This document shows positions 16,096 through 25,900 of a stretch of DNA of 64,000 bases, piece after piece. The notes beneath the pieces are model-generated. The model was not told where the DNA came from. It did not search any database and saw only the letters and a list, made by a program, of their open reading frames with translations. The DNA is from Aestuariimicrobium soli (lineage in GTDB: Bacteria > Actinomycetota > Actinomycetes > Propionibacteriales > Propionibacteriaceae): the NCBI RefSeq assembly GCF_051192575.1, contig NZ_JBPJSQ010000013.1:10929-74928 (forward strand), given 5' to 3'. Both the position numbers and the translations under genes were made by a program. The stretch's first letter is position 1. Every line of letters starts with the position of its first letter.

Positions 16096-17100
16096 TCAGA
16101 GGCAGCCGCAGGACTGCCGCAGCCGGATCGTGCTGGGCAGGCTGACCATCGGCTGGGCGTCGGAACGCTGGGTGATCCGCTCGTGCAGCCGCACCGAGAC
16201 GGCTCGTCCGAGGTCGATGATCGGTTGGGCGACCGTCGTCAGCCCCGGGACGATGTAGCGCGAGGCCATGGTGTCGTCCCAGCCGGTGACGACGATGTCG
16301 CTCGGGCAGCGGACGCCGTGCTGCGCCAGCGACTGGATGAGGGCCAGGGCGAGCTCGTCGTTGGCGCAGATCAGGGCGTCGATGTCGTCCAACTGTTCAA
16401 GGATGTCGAGGGTGACACTGCGCCCAGCCTCTTCGGTCAACCACACCGCGAACGGGCCGTGCGGGTCTTGCATGCCGGCCTCGCTGATGGCCTGCAGGTA
16501 GCCGGCGTAGCGGCGCGAGATGTCGCGGCTGCCGGTGTGGTCGCCGACGAAGCGGAGGCGCGTGCGACCGTGCGCGATCACGTGGTGCACGAGCTCGACC
16601 ATCGGCTCCATGTTCTCGGTGGTGAAGGCGTCACAGCCCTCGAGTTGGCCTCGTGCCACCAGGACCACCGGAATCTTGCCGGCCACCTTCGCGACCACCT
16701 CGTCGGCGACGGTGCCGGTGGTGATCACCATGCCGTCGACCTTGGTGGCGAGGTCGAGCACGCGGGTGGCGGGGTCTTCGACGTGGTCGGTCGACAGCAC
16801 GGTCACGGTCTGTCCGAACTCGTCGCTGGTCGACTCGAAGCCGATCGACAGATCGCTGAAGTAGGTGCCGGCGAACGAGGGCATCACCAGCGCGTGGGTC
16901 TCGAGCTTGAGGCCGACGGCTCGTCCGGTGCGCAGGTTGACGTACCCCAGTTCGGTGACCGCGTCGAGCACCTTCTGGCGGGTCTCGGGGGTCACCGGCA
17001 CGGTGCCCTGGAGCACCCTGGACACGGTCGCGATCGACACGCCGGCGCGCTGGGCCACCGTGTAGACGGTGACGGGGGAGTGCGCGGGCGGTGTCGACAT
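16096..17100 (-). CDS. LacI-family transcriptional regulator (oligosaccharide locus)
   Basis: A 334-residue repressor with helix-turn-helix VTVYTVAQRAGVSIATVSRVLQG, hinge region and sugar-sensor domain (DIVVTGWDDTMASRY near the end). It terminates RLRQSCGCL, a Cys-containing tail seen in several actinobacterial LacI proteins of glycoside loci. It is next to, and in the same direction as, the ABC transporter genes, 42 bases downstream of them. The AAGCGCTT palindrome before the GH94-type gene is its probable target. The 174 bases between this gene and mraY contain only irregular repeats and no gene. Confidence 0.9.
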   Translation of the reverse strand: MSTPPAHSPVTVYTVAQRAGVSIATVSRVLQGTVPVTPETRQKVLDAVTELGYVNLRTGRAVGLKLETHALVMPSFAGTYFSDLSIGFESTSDEFGQTVTVLSTDHVEDPATRVLDLATKVDGMVITTGTVADEVVAKVAGKIPVVLVARGQLEGCDAFTTENMEPMVELVHHVIAHGRTRLRFVGDHTGSRDISRRYAGYLQAISEAGMQDPHGPFAVWLTEEAGRSVTLDILEQLDDIDALICANDELALALIQSLAQHGVRCPSDIVVTGWDDTMASRYIVPGLTTVAQPIIDLGRAVSVRLHERITQRSDAQPMVSLPSTIRLRQSCGCL

Positions 17101-17142
17101 GTGCCCAGCATAGGGACGGCCAACACCGGTCGAGACCCCTCC

Positions 17143-19020
17143 TCAGCCGGCGGCCTCCGCGAACGGGTTCGGGATCGCCTCCAGCAGCGTGCGGGTGTAC
17201 TCGTCCGACGGGTTGCGAATCACGTCGATCGCCTTGCCCTTCTCGACCACCTGACCACCGTTGAGCACGATCACCTCATCGGCCAACATGCGCGCCGACA
17301 GCAGGTCGTGGGTGATGTAGAGAATGCCCACGTCGGAGTCCTGCACCAGCTTGTGCAGCAGCTCCAGGATCTCGGCGCGGATCGACACGTCGAGGCTCGA
17401 GATCGGCTCGTCGGCGATCACCAGCTCGGGGTTGGCCGCCAGCGCCCGCGCGATCACCACGCGCTGCCGCTGACCACCCGACAACTCGTACCCGTAGCGC
17501 CCCCGGTAGCGTCCCGGCGGGGTGAGCGCCACCCGCTCGAGCAGCGAGTCGATCTCGGTCTTCAGCTCGGCACCCTGCAGCTTGCGATGGTTCTTCAACG
17601 GACGAGACAGGATGTACTGCAGCGTCTTGTTGGGGTTCAGCGACGAGTACGGGTCCTGGAAAACCATCTGCACCAGCTTGCGGTACCGGCGCAGCCCCGA
17701 CCCCGACAGCTTCGAGACCTCGATGGGTCCCTCGGAGGAGTGGAAGACGATCTCGCCCTCGGTGGGCTTCTCGACACCGGTGATCAACTTGGCCAGCGTC
17801 GACTTGCCCGATCCCGACTGGCCCACCAGCGCGGTGACCATGCCGCGACGCAGCTCGAAGCTGGCATCGCTGACCGCCGTCACCTCGTGCGTCGAGAACC
17901 CGACGCGGCTGGTGTAGACCTTCGAGACGTTCTTGACCTCGAGGAAGACGTCGCTCGCCAGGGCCTCGTCGGTCTCCTCCACCGTCTTCACGAACTCCGG
18001 GCCGGCGAACGTGCGGGTGCGCGGCGGCAGCCCCGGCGTGTCGGGTGCGCTCTCCTGCAACTGCGTCACATGACAGGCCGCCCGCGGGGCGGGCGCCCGT
18101 CCGATCTGCAACAGTTCGGGCTCGTCGGTGAGGCACAGGTCGATGCGCTCGGGGCAGCGGGGCGCGAACCGGCAGCCCACCAGTGCCTTGGTGAGATCCG
18201 GCGGACGACCCGGCACGTAGGTGATGCGCACCGTCTCGTCGCGGGGGTCGCCGTACGAGCCCAGCAGACCCTTCGTGTAGGGGTGGAGCGGGTTCTTCAG
18301 CAGATCGCCGGTCTCGTGCTCCTCGACGATCTTGCCGGCGTACATCACCAGAATGCGGTCGGAGAGATCCATCACGGTGCCGATGTCGTGGCTGATGAAC
18401 AGCACGGCGAACTTCTGCTCGCGCTGCAGCTTGCGAATGTTCTCCAGGATCGACCGCTGCACCACCACGTCGAGACCGGTGGTCGGCTCGTCCAACAGCA
18501 CGAACTTCGGGTCGTTGACCAGCGCCAACGCCAGGTTGACGCGCTGCTTCATGCCGCCCGAGAGCTCGTGCGGGTAGGCGCGGATGTACTTGTGGTCAAT
18601 CATCACCAGGTCGAACAGTTCCCGGATGCGGTCGACGACCGCGTCGCCGCGCAGGGAGCTGTGCAGCTCGATGGCGTCGCGGAACTGCGGCTCGATGCGC
18701 ACCACCGGGTTGAGCGCGTTCATCGAGCTCTGGAACACCGTCGAGATGTCGCGCCACCGGTAGGGACGAAGCTGTTCCGGCGACATGGTGGTGATGTCCA
18801 TGCCGTCGAAGCGCACCGATCCGCCGGCGATCCGGCCGGGTCGTTCGGTGAGCCGCAGCACGGCATTGGCCAGCGTCGACTTGCCCGACCCTGACTCCCC
18901 GATCAGGCCGACGAACTCGCCCTCCTCGATCGAGAAGCTGACCCCGTCGACGGCGTTGAGGGGGGCGTGCAGTTTGGGGGTGTACCGGACGATCAGGTCG
19001 TCCACCTCGAGCATGGCCAT
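17143..19020 (-). CDS. ABC transporter, fused dual ATPase (OppDF/DppDF type)
   Basis: A 625-residue protein with two complete ATPase domains in one chain. The first has Walker A GESGSGKST, signature LSGGMKQRVNLA and the Walker B LLDEPTTGLD. It ends in the Cys-rich oligopeptide-type C-terminal region (CRFAPRCPERIDLC). The second has Walker A GQSGSGKST, signature LSGGQRQRVVIA and Walker B VIADEPISSLD. It powers the import driven by the two permeases just upstream (1-base gap). The start is ATG at 19020. The fused arrangement is well known in actinobacterial peptide and oligosaccharide importers. Confidence 0.93.
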   Translation of the reverse strand: MAMLEVDDLIVRYTPKLHAPLNAVDGVSFSIEEGEFVGLIGESGSGKSTLANAVLRLTERPGRIAGGSVRFDGMDITTMSPEQLRPYRWRDISTVFQSSMNALNPVVRIEPQFRDAIELHSSLRGDAVVDRIRELFDLVMIDHKYIRAYPHELSGGMKQRVNLALALVNDPKFVLLDEPTTGLDVVVQRSILENIRKLQREQKFAVLFISHDIGTVMDLSDRILVMYAGKIVEEHETGDLLKNPLHPYTKGLLGSYGDPRDETVRITYVPGRPPDLTKALVGCRFAPRCPERIDLCLTDEPELLQIGRAPAPRAACHVTQLQESAPDTPGLPPRTRTFAGPEFVKTVEETDEALASDVFLEVKNVSKVYTSRVGFSTHEVTAVSDASFELRRGMVTALVGQSGSGKSTLAKLITGVEKPTEGEIVFHSSEGPIEVSKLSGSGLRRYRKLVQMVFQDPYSSLNPNKTLQYILSRPLKNHRKLQGAELKTEIDSLLERVALTPPGRYRGRYGYELSGGQRQRVVIARALAANPELVIADEPISSLDVSIRAEILELLHKLVQDSDVGILYITHDLLSARMLADEVIVLNGGQVVEKGKAIDVIRNPSDEYTRTLLEAIPNPFAEAAG

Positions 19021-19021
19021 G

Positions 19022-19966
19022 TCAGGCGTCCTCTCGCAGATGCGGATTCGAGATCAGGTCGATGCCGAAGTTGACCAGCGTCAGCGCGAAGATCAACCCG
19101 CTGAGCACCAGACCGGGCACGAGCAGCCAGATCCACAGGCCCTGGGCGAGAGCGCCCTGCAGTTGGGCCTGGTAGAGCATGGTGCCCCACGAGATCGACT
19201 CGGTGTTGCCCAGGCCGAGGAACGACAGGCCGGCCTCGGCGCCGATGGCCCCGTTGGCGGCGCCGAAGAAGCCGGCGGCCACCAGTGAGGTCATCTGCGG
19301 CAGGATCTCGCGGAAGACGATCGTGCCCGTGCCGTCGCCGGCGAACTTGGCGGCGGTCACCCAGTCGCGGTTGCGCAGGGTGATGATCTGGGCGCGCTTG
19401 GCGCGGGCGGCACCGGCCCAGCTGATGATGCCGATGATGAAGATGGTGAACCAGATGCTGCGCACCTCGGAATAGGCCATCAACGTGATGATCAGAGGCA
19501 ACACCGGCACCACCAAGGCCACGTTGGTGACGAACGACAGCACGTCGTCGACCCAGGTGCCCTCGAGGTAGCCCGAGATCAGGCCGATCACCAGGGCGAT
19601 GGCCGTCGCGAACAGGCCGCCGAACAGGCCGACCACCAACGACACCCGGGTGCCGTAGATCAGCTGGCTGAAGATGTCGGCGCCCTGGGTGGTGGTGCCC
19701 ATCCAGTGGGCCCCGCTGGGCGGTTCGACGGGGTTGAAGGTGGTGTCGGCGGCGTCGTAGGGGGCGAGCAGCGGTGCGAACAGCGCCACCAAGATGTAGA
19801 CCGCCAGGATGATGATGCCGACGCGTGCCTTCTTGGACGACCAGATCACCTGGTACCAGGTGGGGCCCGAGGTCTCGGTGTCGTCGGCGAGGGCGAGGTC
19901 GGCCTCGGCGGTCTGCTCGAGCAGTGAGGTGGCGGAATCCGCCGTGGGCTGGGTGGGGCTGGTCAT
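19022..19966 (-). CDS. ABC transporter permease (OppC/DppC type)
   Basis: A 314-residue inner-membrane permease. It has a soluble N-terminus, first helix VGIIILAVYILVALFAPLLAPYD, the periplasmic HWMGTTTQGADIFSQLIYGTRVSL motif that marks DppC-type proteins, and the cytoplasmic coupling loop WAGAARAKRAQIITLRNRDWVTAAKFAG. It forms the channel with the neighbouring DppB-type permease. The start overlaps the stop of the upstream permease gene (ATGA), so translation is coupled. Confidence 0.92.
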   Translation of the reverse strand: MTSPTQPTADSATSLLEQTAEADLALADDTETSGPTWYQVIWSSKKARVGIIILAVYILVALFAPLLAPYDAADTTFNPVEPPSGAHWMGTTTQGADIFSQLIYGTRVSLVVGLFGGLFATAIALVIGLISGYLEGTWVDDVLSFVTNVALVVPVLPLIITLMAYSEVRSIWFTIFIIGIISWAGAARAKRAQIITLRNRDWVTAAKFAGDGTGTIVFREILPQMTSLVAAGFFGAANGAIGAEAGLSFLGLGNTESISWGTMLYQAQLQGALAQGLWIWLLVPGLVLSGLIFALTLVNFGIDLISNPHLREDA

Positions 19967-20952
19967 GCGCTGGCCTTTCGAGCGCGGGGATCGAGGATGC
20001 CGTAGGTGAGGTCGGCGATCAGGTTGGCGACCAGGGTCGCGGTGATCGTCAACAACAGCAGCGCCTGCAGCAGGGGATAGTCCTTGGCCGTCGCGGCCTG
20101 GCCCATCAGTCGGCCCATGCCTGGGTAGTCGAAGGTCTGCTCGACGAGGATCTGGCCACCCAGAATGCCGCCGACGGCCATGGCCAGGCCGGTGATCGAC
20201 GGCAGCAGCGCGTTGCGAGCCGCGTACCGGATGGCGATCTGGTTGTCGGGCACGCCCTTCGCGCGGGCGAGCCTGATGTAGTCCTCACCGAGGTTCATGA
20301 TCATGGTGCCGCGCATCTGCATGATCCAGCCGATGGGGCCGAGGATCAGCAGCACGACCGCCGGCAGCACCGAGTGGGTGACGGCCTCCTTGACGAACGC
20401 CCAGTTGGGCCCGGGCGTCGACTCGTCGTAGCCGCCCGAGGTGGGGAACCAGCCGAGGATGTAGCCGAAGACGAACAGCAGCAGCAGCGCCAGCCAGAAC
20501 GACTGCAGCGTTCCCAGGAAGGTCGACCCCAGGGTGGTGAACGAGTCGAACAGGGAGTTGCGCTTCCAGGCGGCGAAGGCGCCCAGCACGGTGCCCAGCA
20601 GGAAGCTGATCACCAGCGTCACCCCGACCAGGATCAACGTCCATGGCAGGGCCTTGGAGATCACCTCGGTGGCCGGGGTCGGGAAGTAGGTGTACGAGAC
20701 CCCGAAGTCGCCGCGCAGCAGCTGCTTGAGGTAGGCGAGGTATTGCTGGAACAGGTTGCCGTCGGGGGCCCCGAGCATGGCGCGCATGGCTGCCACCTTG
20801 GCCGGGTCGAGCTCGGCATCCTTGCCGGCCAACTTCTTGACCATCATCTCGGCCGGGTCACCCGGTTGCAGGCGAGGGATCAGGAAGTTGAGGGTGACAG
20901 CCGCCCACAGGGTGAGGAAGAAGTAGCCCAAGCGGCGAAGGAAGTAGCGCAC
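19963..20952 (-). CDS. ABC transporter permease (OppB/DppB type)
   Basis: A 329-residue permease with the family's opening MRYFLRRLGYFFLTLWAAVTLNFLIPRLQPGDP and about six helices. The coupling loop is RMGTMI-like here (MRGTMIMNLGEDYIRLARAKGVPDNQIAIRYAARNALLP), which is typical. Between helices 1 and 2 is a periplasmic insert with LAGKDAELDPAKV. It pairs with the OppC-type gene, which it overlaps. A strong hairpin separates it from the upstream solute-binding protein gene. Confidence 0.92.
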   Translation of the reverse strand: MRYFLRRLGYFFLTLWAAVTLNFLIPRLQPGDPAEMMVKKLAGKDAELDPAKVAAMRAMLGAPDGNLFQQYLAYLKQLLRGDFGVSYTYFPTPATEVISKALPWTLILVGVTLVISFLLGTVLGAFAAWKRNSLFDSFTTLGSTFLGTLQSFWLALLLLFVFGYILGWFPTSGGYDESTPGPNWAFVKEAVTHSVLPAVVLLILGPIGWIMQMRGTMIMNLGEDYIRLARAKGVPDNQIAIRYAARNALLPSITGLAMAVGGILGGQILVEQTFDYPGMGRLMGQAATAKDYPLLQALLLLTITATLVANLIADLTYGILDPRARKASA

Positions 20953-21003
20953 CAGCGCCCCCTTTCACGTGGTTCACGCCCGCGTCGGTGCGGGAGTGGG
21001 ATG

Positions 21004-21050
21004 GGCGGCCGGTCGTCCGTTCGGGAAACCGTCACGGACGACCGACCGCC
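21004..21050 (-). promoter_or_regulatory. Intercistronic hairpin between binding-protein and permease genes
   Basis: A 17-bp stem with one mismatch (core CGGTCGTCCGT paired to its complement) lies in the 105-base gap. Such hairpins commonly raise the stability of the binding-protein mRNA or partly terminate transcription before permease genes. Confidence 0.65.
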
Positions 21051-21057
21051 CCGCGCA

Positions 21058-22758
21058 TCACTTCGCGCTCTTGAGGTGGGTCATGATCAACAGCATGTCG
21101 CTGTTGGTCGCGTAGGGGTCCTGCTCCGAGGGCCAACCCACGGCCTTGTCGGTGCGGTAGATCATGCGGGCCGGTGCGTAGAACAGCGGCGTCACCGGGT
21201 ACTGGGTCATCATGATGTCGACCAGCTCACCCACGAGCTTCTTCTGCTCGGCGGGATCGGTGGCACCCGACAACTGCTTGACGATCTCGTCGGTCTTGGG
21301 ATCGTTCCAGCGCTCGACGTTGGAGAAGACGGTGGTCTTCGTCGGGATCTGGTCACTGGCCAGCTTCGAGCCCAGGTTGCGGGCCACCTCGCAGGCACCG
21401 TTGAGGTACTCCAGCATCATGTCGAAGTCGCCCTGCTTCTTCTTCAGGTCGACCGCGTCGGGCGGGGAGGTCACCACCTTGGCGTTGAGCTTCATCTCCT
21501 TCAGGTCGCGGACGATGACGTCTGCCGCGGCCTGGTAGTCGATCCAGCCGGCCTGCACCGAGAACTCGATGGCGAGCGGCTTGCCATCCTTGTTGGTACG
21601 GAAGCCGTCACTGCCGACCTTGTAGCCGGCGGCGTCGAGCATCTCGTTGGCCTTGGCCTTGTCGTAGGCGAGCACCGTCTCCTTGCCCTTGAGGGCATCG
21701 GGCATCAGGTTCTCGGCGTAGGGCAGCTTCAGGCCGGTCTGGCTGGCCGGCTTCATCACCGAGTAGGTGGCCTTGGCCGACATCTGGTCCTTGTCGAGGC
21801 CCTGCGAGTAGGCCTCGCGGAACTTGGCGTCGTTGAACGGCGCCTTCTCGATGTTGGGGGTCAGCACCGTCGAACCCGCCGGCGCGTACCAGAAGTGGTT
21901 CAGGTTGGGGTTCTTGTCCTGGAAGGACACCTTGGGGTTGGGGATCTCGCCCCAGTAGGCGTCGAGCTGGCCGGCGGTCAGCTTCAGCGCGGCGTTGGTG
22001 GCGTCGTAGTTGCCCTCCAGCACCAGGTTCTTCACCTTGACCTTGTCGGCCTGCCAGTAGTCGTCGCGGCGCTCGAGCACCAGCTTTCGTCCGTTGTAGG
22101 ACTTGACCGCGAACGGGCCGGTGCCCACGGGCTTCTTCTCGACGTACTTGCTGGGGTCGCCGACCTTCTCCCAGACGTGCTTGGGGATGATCTTGGTGGT
22201 GATCAGCGAGTCGAACTTGGCCGCGGCGTTGCCCGAGAACTTGATGGTGACGGTGTTGCCCTCGGCGGTGACGGTGTCGGCGTGGGCGCCGAAGGTGTCG
22301 TTCCACAGGCCGATGTCGTCGATGGCCGGGTACTGCTTGCGCAGGTTGAGGGAGAAGGCGACATCGTCGGCCGTCAGCGGCTGCCCGTCGGACCACTTCA
22401 CTCCTTCACGGATGGTGAAGTGGATCTGGGAGGCGGAGTCCCACTTGTACTCGGTGGCCAGCCAGGGCACGACCTCGCAGTTCACCGAGCTGCGGATCAT
22501 CAGCGGCTCGTAGAAGTAGTTCTTCGAGGTGGTGTTGGGCGCCCAAGGGTTGTAGTTCTCGATGCCCGCGACGTTGTCGGCCACCTCGGCGGGCAGCGTG
22601 AGCGTCTCGATCATCTTGTCGGTGCCGGCGGAGTTCACCGGTCCGGTCGTGTTGCCGGGGTCGTTCTGCGTCGTCTTGACCTGGCCCGAGCACCCCGCGA
22701 CAGCGAGGCTCGTCGTGACCATGACCGACAACGCAGCTAGAACTGACCGTGACTTCAT
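21058..22758 (-). CDS. ABC transporter solute-binding lipoprotein, family 5
   Basis: A 566-residue lipoprotein with signal MKSRSVLAALSVMVTTSLAVAGC (lipobox LAVAGC) and the family-5 binding fold: NPWAPNTTSKNYFYEPLMI, then FTIREGVKWSDGQPLTADDVAFSLNL, KYVEKKPVGTGPFAVKSYN, and a long C-terminal lobe. Family 5 proteins bind peptides, nickel or oligosaccharides. Next to GH94 and GH35 genes a beta-linked oligosaccharide is the likely ligand. The start at 22758 is preceded by CTAGGAG. It is first of the minus-strand transport operon, with its promoter in the 22759-22946 gap. Confidence 0.92.
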   Translation of the reverse strand: MKSRSVLAALSVMVTTSLAVAGCSGQVKTTQNDPGNTTGPVNSAGTDKMIETLTLPAEVADNVAGIENYNPWAPNTTSKNYFYEPLMIRSSVNCEVVPWLATEYKWDSASQIHFTIREGVKWSDGQPLTADDVAFSLNLRKQYPAIDDIGLWNDTFGAHADTVTAEGNTVTIKFSGNAAAKFDSLITTKIIPKHVWEKVGDPSKYVEKKPVGTGPFAVKSYNGRKLVLERRDDYWQADKVKVKNLVLEGNYDATNAALKLTAGQLDAYWGEIPNPKVSFQDKNPNLNHFWYAPAGSTVLTPNIEKAPFNDAKFREAYSQGLDKDQMSAKATYSVMKPASQTGLKLPYAENLMPDALKGKETVLAYDKAKANEMLDAAGYKVGSDGFRTNKDGKPLAIEFSVQAGWIDYQAAADVIVRDLKEMKLNAKVVTSPPDAVDLKKKQGDFDMMLEYLNGACEVARNLGSKLASDQIPTKTTVFSNVERWNDPKTDEIVKQLSGATDPAEQKKLVGELVDIMMTQYPVTPLFYAPARMIYRTDKAVGWPSEQDPYATNSDMLLIMTHLKSAK

Positions 22759-22851
22759 TGTGGGTCTCCTAGGTGGTCGGTGTGGTCAGCTAAGCATGAA
22801 CCGAGCCCCTTCGACAGGGTGCGAGAAGATGAATGCGGCTTTCACCCGTGG

Positions 22852-22873
22852 CATGAAAGAACTTTCATGAAAG
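22852..22873. promoter_or_regulatory. Two interlocked CATGAAAG palindromes (operator)
   Basis: CATGAAAG-AA-CTTTCATG (22852-22869) is a palindrome with perfect 8-bp arms. Its right half also forms the left half of CTTTCATGAAAG (22862-22873), a perfect 12-bp palindrome. A fourth copy, CTTTCATG, is at 22914-22921. All lie in the divergent promoter between the binding protein and the GH94-type gene. The centre is not CG, so this is not a standard LacI operator. Confidence 0.68.
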
Positions 22874-22925
22874 GTCACGTTTTGTGATCGAAGCATCGGG
22901 ATTGTTTCCTTGACTTTCATGCCAG

Positions 22926-22933
22926 AAGCGCTT
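22926..22933. promoter_or_regulatory. LacI-type operator AAGCGCTT at the GH94 promoter
   Basis: AGAAGCGCTTGCG contains the perfect palindrome AAGCGCTT, the same core as the site at 7918-7933. It lies 13 bases before the chosen GH94 start at 22947. The LacI gene at 16096-17100 is the probable binder. Confidence 0.66.
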
Positions 22934-22946
22934 GCGACAAGGGACG

Positions 22947-25900
22947 ATGGTGGGTAGACAACAGAAGGTGACTACCAAGACACGCGGCAAGGAAGCCGCC
23001 GAGACCGCGTCGGCCGAGGCTGTGTTGCAGAGCGCTGACATGAGGGCAGCATTCACCAGCTCGGGTGGTTTGCGTCGATTCGACGTGGCCGGCCTGAGCC
23101 TCGTGCAACAACCCGCGTCGGAGCTGGAATCGGGGCTGGCCGGCCTGTGGTTGCAGCAGGGCGAGGAGTGCGTGCCCCTGCTGGGCGCGGGGTCGTCCGG
23201 CGTGCTGCACACCACCGACGGACACCCCTGGGTCGGGGGCACGGCAGGGTTCACCGGCACCGGCGATGGTGTGCACTCCGGTGTGCACGCGCGTGTGCAC
23301 TATCGGGTCGACCTCGACTTCGCGCCCGACGTGCTGGCGTGGGTCTGGCGGGTGCACCTGAGCCCGGACGAGACGCAGGGCGGGCCCGCGGCCCCGATGC
23401 AGGTGCGACTGGTGCACACCCAGGATGTGGGCCTGGCCCCCTACGGTGCCGTGCGCACGAACGAGTACTACGTCAGCCAGTACCTCGACCTCACGCCGGT
23501 CGAGCTGCCCGAGCACGGCATCGCGCTCGCGGTGCGTCAGAACATGCCCGGTGCCACCGCGCCGTGGGCGATGATCGGCTCGCTGGGCGTCGGTGAACAG
23601 TGGTCGACGGACGCCCGCCAGCTCACCCGCACCGTCGACGGACGGGCGCGCCTCGTCCCGGGGGAGGGGTTGCCCTCGAGCCGGCTGCAGGGTGAGCACA
23701 CCCTCGTCGGGATCGCGTCGGCCCCGCTCGAGCTGGTTCCGGGATCGGTGACCACCGGCGGATTCTTCGGAGTGCTGGTGCCCGACCACCAGGCGGCGAC
23801 CAGCCCCGCCGACCGGTCATTGGCCGATGCGGCCTTCCTGTTCGCGGAGTCCCTGCCCGCGCCGGCGAGCCTGGGCGGCGACCACGCGACGATCGTGGCC
23901 GGCAGTGTCTTTGACCGGGGGGTGCTGGTCGGCGACGACCTTGCTCCCGAGGCGGTCGAGCGCCTGTTCGGGGCGGAGCGCTCGCTGGTCGAGACCGGCC
24001 CCGACGGCGACCTCTGGTCGTTCACCATCGGCCGCGGCGCCGAGGCCGAGACCGTCACCCTGGCCGCCAAGGAGCGTGCCGTGCTGCGCCCCCACGGGCA
24101 CATGCTGCGCACCGGCAGCGCGGTCGCCCCCGACACCGACCTGCTCACCTCGACCATCTGGATGGCGGGAGTCTTCGCCTCCCAGGTCTCGCAGGGGCAC
24201 GTCAACCGCGGGGTGGCGATCTCGGCGCGGCGCACCTATCTGGGGTTGATGCAGGCCCACGGGCTGAGGATCTTCGTCGACCGGGGCCGGTCCGAAGGCG
24301 AGGGGGACGGGCTCCAGCTGCTGGGCGAGCCGAGCGCGTGGGCCCTTCGTCCCGACCGCGCCCGCTGGCTCTACGTGACCGGCGAGGGCACCATCGAGGT
24401 GACCGCCACCGCTCCCACCGACCGCAACGACCTGCTGTTCTCGGTGCGCTCCACCGGCGGACGAGTGGCCCGGGTGCTCGTCGCCGCCCACGTGGCGCTC
24501 GGGGACGACCTCGGCCAGACCCCCGCCGCCCTCGACCTGGAGGTCGACGGCAACCGCGCCTCCGTGGCCCTCGCCGATGAGCCCGACCGCGGACGCCTCA
24601 CGACCCAGTGGCAGGTGGTGTCGGGTGATGCCCCCACCTTCGGTGGCGACGAGCTGCTGTTCGACGACGGCGCCGGCCGCGGTGAGCCCTGGTTCGTGGC
24701 CGACCTCGCCGACGTCGAGGAGTTCACGTTCTCGCTCACCCTCGACGTGGTGCCCGAGGAACTGGCCGAACGGGCCGAGCACACGCTGCCCGAGCTGTGG
24801 CAGACCATCTCGGCACGCCTGGGGCTGTCGTTGGACGAGGCATCCGGTGACGCGGGCGATGGTGACCCGGGCGATGATGATGCGGGCGGCGGCCACAGCG
24901 AGGTCGAGGTGCTCGACGGCACCCTGCGCTGGTTCGCCCACAACGCGCTGATCCACCACCTCAGCCCGCGCGGGCTCGAGCAGTTCTCCGGCGGTGGCTG
25001 GGGCACCCGCGACGTCAGTCAGGGGCCCGTCGGTCTGTTGACCGCGTTGGCGGCGGACGACGCGCAGCGCGCCACCCTGCTCGAACTGTTCCGCGCGCAG
25101 AACGAGCGTGGTGACTGGCCGCAGGCCTTCGACTTCCTGCCCCCGTCGGGGCGGTGGGCCCAGTTCGAGAGCCACGGCGACGTGGTCTTCTGGCCGGTGC
25201 TGGCCGCGGGGGAGTACCTGCAGCTGACCGGCGACGCCGGCTTCCTCGACGAGGGCGTCGCGTTCTCGGGGGAGTCCGGGCCCACGGACGATCGTCCGAT
25301 GGTCGACCACCTGCGGCAGGCGGTGGCCTACATCGTGGCCGCGATGGTGCCCGGATCACCGTTGCCCGCCTACGGGCACGGCGACTGGAACGACTCGCTG
25401 CAGCCGGCCGACCCTGCCCTCGCGCACCAGATGGCCTCGACCTGGACGGCCACCCTGCAGGTGCACGCCCTGCGGCAGCTGGCCGGCGGCCTGCGTGCCG
25501 TGGGCCGCGAGCCCGAGCTGGCCGAGCGCGCGGCGGGCATCGCCGACGACACCGAGGCGGCCCTGCACGAGGTGCTGCTGGTCGACGGTGAGCTGGCTGG
25601 CTACGGCGTCTTCGGCCCCGAGGGGCACACCCCCGGCGGCGAGGTCGAACTGCTGGTGCACCCCCGCGACACCCGCACCGGGCTCACGCACGGGGTGCTG
25701 CCGTGGATCCATGCCATCTCGGCGCAGCAGCTCGACCGCGAGCAGGCCAACCACCACCTCGACCTGATTGCCGAGCATCTGCTGGGTCCCGACGGGGCCC
25801 GCCTGTTCGATCGTCCGGCCCAGTATCGCGGGGGGCCCATGGAGGTCTTCCAGCGGGCCGAGGGAGCCACCTTCTGGGGGCGTGAGATCGGGCTGATGTA

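Noticed and set aside
16183..22740. Two plus-strand open frames of about 900-970 codons opposite the ABC transporter genes
   Set aside because: Low-complexity Val/Gly/Glu/His-rich translations without motifs. The minus-strand genes explain the region fully.
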